In this document: positions 63,060 to 64,000 of the stretch, piece after piece
How positions within the stretch are numbered: position 1 is the first letter of the stretch
Layout: each line of letters starts with the position of its first letter
Assembly (NCBI GenBank): GCA_902791695.1
Contig: CADAWR010000011.1
Span: 17,779 to 81,778 of the forward strand
Length of the DNA stretch: 64,000 bases
Direction: 5' to 3'
DNA from: an uncultured Bacteroidota bacterium
GTDB taxonomy: Bacteria > Bacteroidota > Bacteroidia > Bacteroidales > P3
Program-made: the position numbers and the translations under genes
Notes under the pieces: generated by a model
What the model saw: the letters and a program-made list of their open reading frames with translations, nothing else
Database searches by the model: none
Told to the model about the DNA's origin: nothing

Positions 63060-63519
63060 ATTTTCTCATTATTTTGTGTGCCAGAGCAAGTTGCTTGCGC
63101 ACTGCCACGGGTGTACGTCCAAGTTTGAAAGCCACCTCAATGCACGAATAGCCCTCGATATCGTGTAGTTGCACCACGCTACGCTGCAGGTCGGTGAGTG
63201 GCTGCAGCAGATACTCCAATCCAAAAGGGTCTGAATTAATATGGAGCGGCATCACGTCAGCAAGAGTTTGATGAACCAGAATATGGCGACCACTATCGCG
63301 CAGACGGTGCATGCAGACATGCGATACCATGCCATATAGGTATCCGCCCACATTCTCCACGTCACTCATTGTCGTCCGTCGTTCCCACGCCTCCATGACC
63401 GCCTGCTGCACAGCGTCACGGGCATCCTCGCCATTCTGGAGGAGCGTCCATGCACGGTGCAGCAGAGCATCGTAGCTGGCCTCTATAACCTGAGTCAGCT
63501 CATGGTCGGTCATTGTCAT
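63046..63519 (-). CDS. ECF-type RNA polymerase sigma factor, second cassette
   Basis: A 157-residue sigma factor. Region 2 includes LLQNGEDARDAVQQAVMEAW and YLYGMVSHVCMHRLRD. Region 4 reads LTDLQRSVVQLHDIEGYSCI, EVAFKLGRTPVAVRKQLALA, the helix-turn-helix. It is the second such factor in the window, with the same companion genes as the one at 26436. The lipoprotein gene lies 5 bp upstream and the anti-sigma-like gene overlaps its end. Confidence 0.87.
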   Translation of the reverse strand: MTMTDHELTQVIEASYDALLHRAWTLLQNGEDARDAVQQAVMEAWERRTTMSDVENVGGYLYGMVSHVCMHRLRDSGRHILVHQTLADVMPLHINSDPFGLEYLLQPLTDLQRSVVQLHDIEGYSCIEVAFKLGRTPVAVRKQLALAHKIMRKYGKD

Positions 63520-63524
63520 TAAGA

Positions 63525-63791
63525 TTACTTCTTGTTATGACGTTCGGATGTGAGAATGTAACTGTCATCCGTTTGTTCGAGATGCAGCGTCATCTCCTTG
63601 CACTCGCCGCGCTGCATGGCAGCCAGTTGTTCCTTGACAGCGGCTTCATAGGCGGCATTATCCTTTGCCATCGTTACGGTTTGTGTCTCAATGGCTGGCT
63701 TGTTGTAGGATTTCTCGCAACTCGCCATACCAAAGCTCACTGCCATCGTCATCACGGCCACTAGGCCGCACTTTGCTAAATTTGCTTTCAT
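63525..63791 (-). CDS. Small lipoprotein of the second ECF cassette
   Basis: An 88-residue lipoprotein (MKANLAKCGLVAVMTMAVSF, then GMASCEKS). A helical middle (NAAYEAAVKEQLAAMQRGEC) is followed by strands ending TDDSYILTSERHNKK, similar to the end of the lipoprotein at 25144. Here it is the first gene of the cassette, 5 bp before sigma. The start was moved from an upstream frame to the signal-peptide Met. Confidence 0.7.
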   Translation of the reverse strand: MKANLAKCGLVAVMTMAVSFGMASCEKSYNKPAIETQTVTMAKDNAAYEAAVKEQLAAMQRGECKEMTLHLEQTDDSYILTSERHNKK

Positions 63792-63831
63792 TGTGATTTT
63801 TTGTTTTAAAGTTATACATTTTCGACGCGTC

Positions 63832-63840
63832 TTTACCAAA
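63832..63840 (-). promoter_or_regulatory. Candidate ECF -35 element of the second cassette
   Basis: Reverse-strand TTTGGTAAA lies 41 bp before the ATG, similar to TTTGTTAAA upstream of the first cassette. Low confidence. Confidence 0.3.
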
Positions 63841-63885
63841 TAGTGCCCTAAGCATACAAAAATGCGAACTATCAAAACAAAAAAA

Positions 63886-63912
63886 AAGAGCATCCCTTAT
63901 TGGAATGCTCTT
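63886..63912 (-). terminator. Terminator downstream of 5S rRNA
   Basis: Arms AAGAGCAT and ATGCTCTT around a short loop; on the transcribed (reverse) strand a T tract follows. It ends the rRNA operon entering from the right. Confidence 0.85.
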
Positions 63913-63917
63913 AAAAA

Positions 63918-64000
63918 GATTGGCGGCGACCTACTTTTCCACAAACAAGTGCAGTATCATCGGCGATGTGAGGCTTAACTTCTCTGTTCGGAATGGGAAG
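63918..64000 (-). rRNA. rrf: 5S rRNA (5' end outside window)
   Basis: Reverse-strand sequence CTTCCCATTCCGAACAGAGA, AGTTAAGCC, CATCGCCGATGATACTGC and GTAGGTCGCCGCCAATC are standard 5S landmarks for Bacteroidota. About 83 of 110-115 nt lie in the window. 23S and 16S would follow to the right. Confidence 0.93.

Overview
The window reads as chromosome of an uncultured, fairly GC-rich member of the Bacteroidales (Bacteroidota). The basis is: many promoters with the Bacteroidota -7 box TAnnTTTG and few Shine-Dalgarno sequences; a type IX secretion system (porU, porV) with type A and type B sorting domains on cargo proteins; lysine-fermentation genes; a tyrosine-ammonia-lyase/aryl-polyene (flexirubin-like) pigment cluster; and a 29-residue AURKAIP1/COX24-like protein next to an HU gene.

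Layout. 0-1.4 kb: the 5' part of kamD (D-lysine 5,6-aminomutase alpha), leaving the window on the left. 1.4-10 kb: secA, a lipoprotein gene with a long structured leader, a PepSY-like periplasmic protein, a TrmH-type methylase and three LPS-type glycosyltransferases, one of them only an N-terminal half. 10-15.6 kb: a kce plus secreted-deiminase operon, an unknown secreted protein and panB. 15.6-22.5 kb: the minus-strand run porU-porV-ispF-clpS-nfeD-floA. 22.5-27 kb: a seven-gene minus-strand operon headed by an ECF sigma factor and ending in a self-cleaving chaperone-domain protein, a GH16 glucanase and a T9SS cargo protein. 27-31 kb: tRNA-Arg, a CPBP protease, HU, the COX24-like protein, RNase G and a GH25 lysozyme. 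31.3-53.2 kb: a single plus-strand pigment cluster of 20 genes, many overlapping. 53.2-61.4 kb: tRNA-Ser, RNase Z, a sodium symporter, a giant T9SS type B cargo, era and pdxJ. 61.5-64 kb: a lipoprotein and a second ECF sigma cassette lying between a broken 5S rRNA copy and the 5S gene of an rRNA operon that enters from the right.

How the genes work together. In the pigment cluster the ammonia-lyase should supply the aryl acid starter and the PaaK-like ligase activates it. Two ACPs, ketosynthases, a ketosynthase/chain-length-factor fusion, a ketoreductase and two hotdog dehydratases build the polyene. The methyltransferase, radical SAM protein and desaturase-like oxidoreductase probably tailor it. 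LolA, MMPL and the acyltransferases probably place it in the outer membrane. The T9SS genes explain the sorting domains on the deiminase, the 281-residue protein and the 996-residue protein.

Least expected signals: (1) a family of palindromic elements built from 11-bp units at five loci, one of them in frame inside the MMPL gene; (2) two paralogous ECF sigma modules, one bounded by direct 5S rRNA copies; (3) a shared 5' leader motif ahead of two unrelated lipoprotein genes; (4) 8-bp tandem repeats inside both ketosynthase genes, which could act as contingency loci; (5) a secreted PPAD-like deiminase apparently co-transcribed with a lysine-fermentation enzyme.
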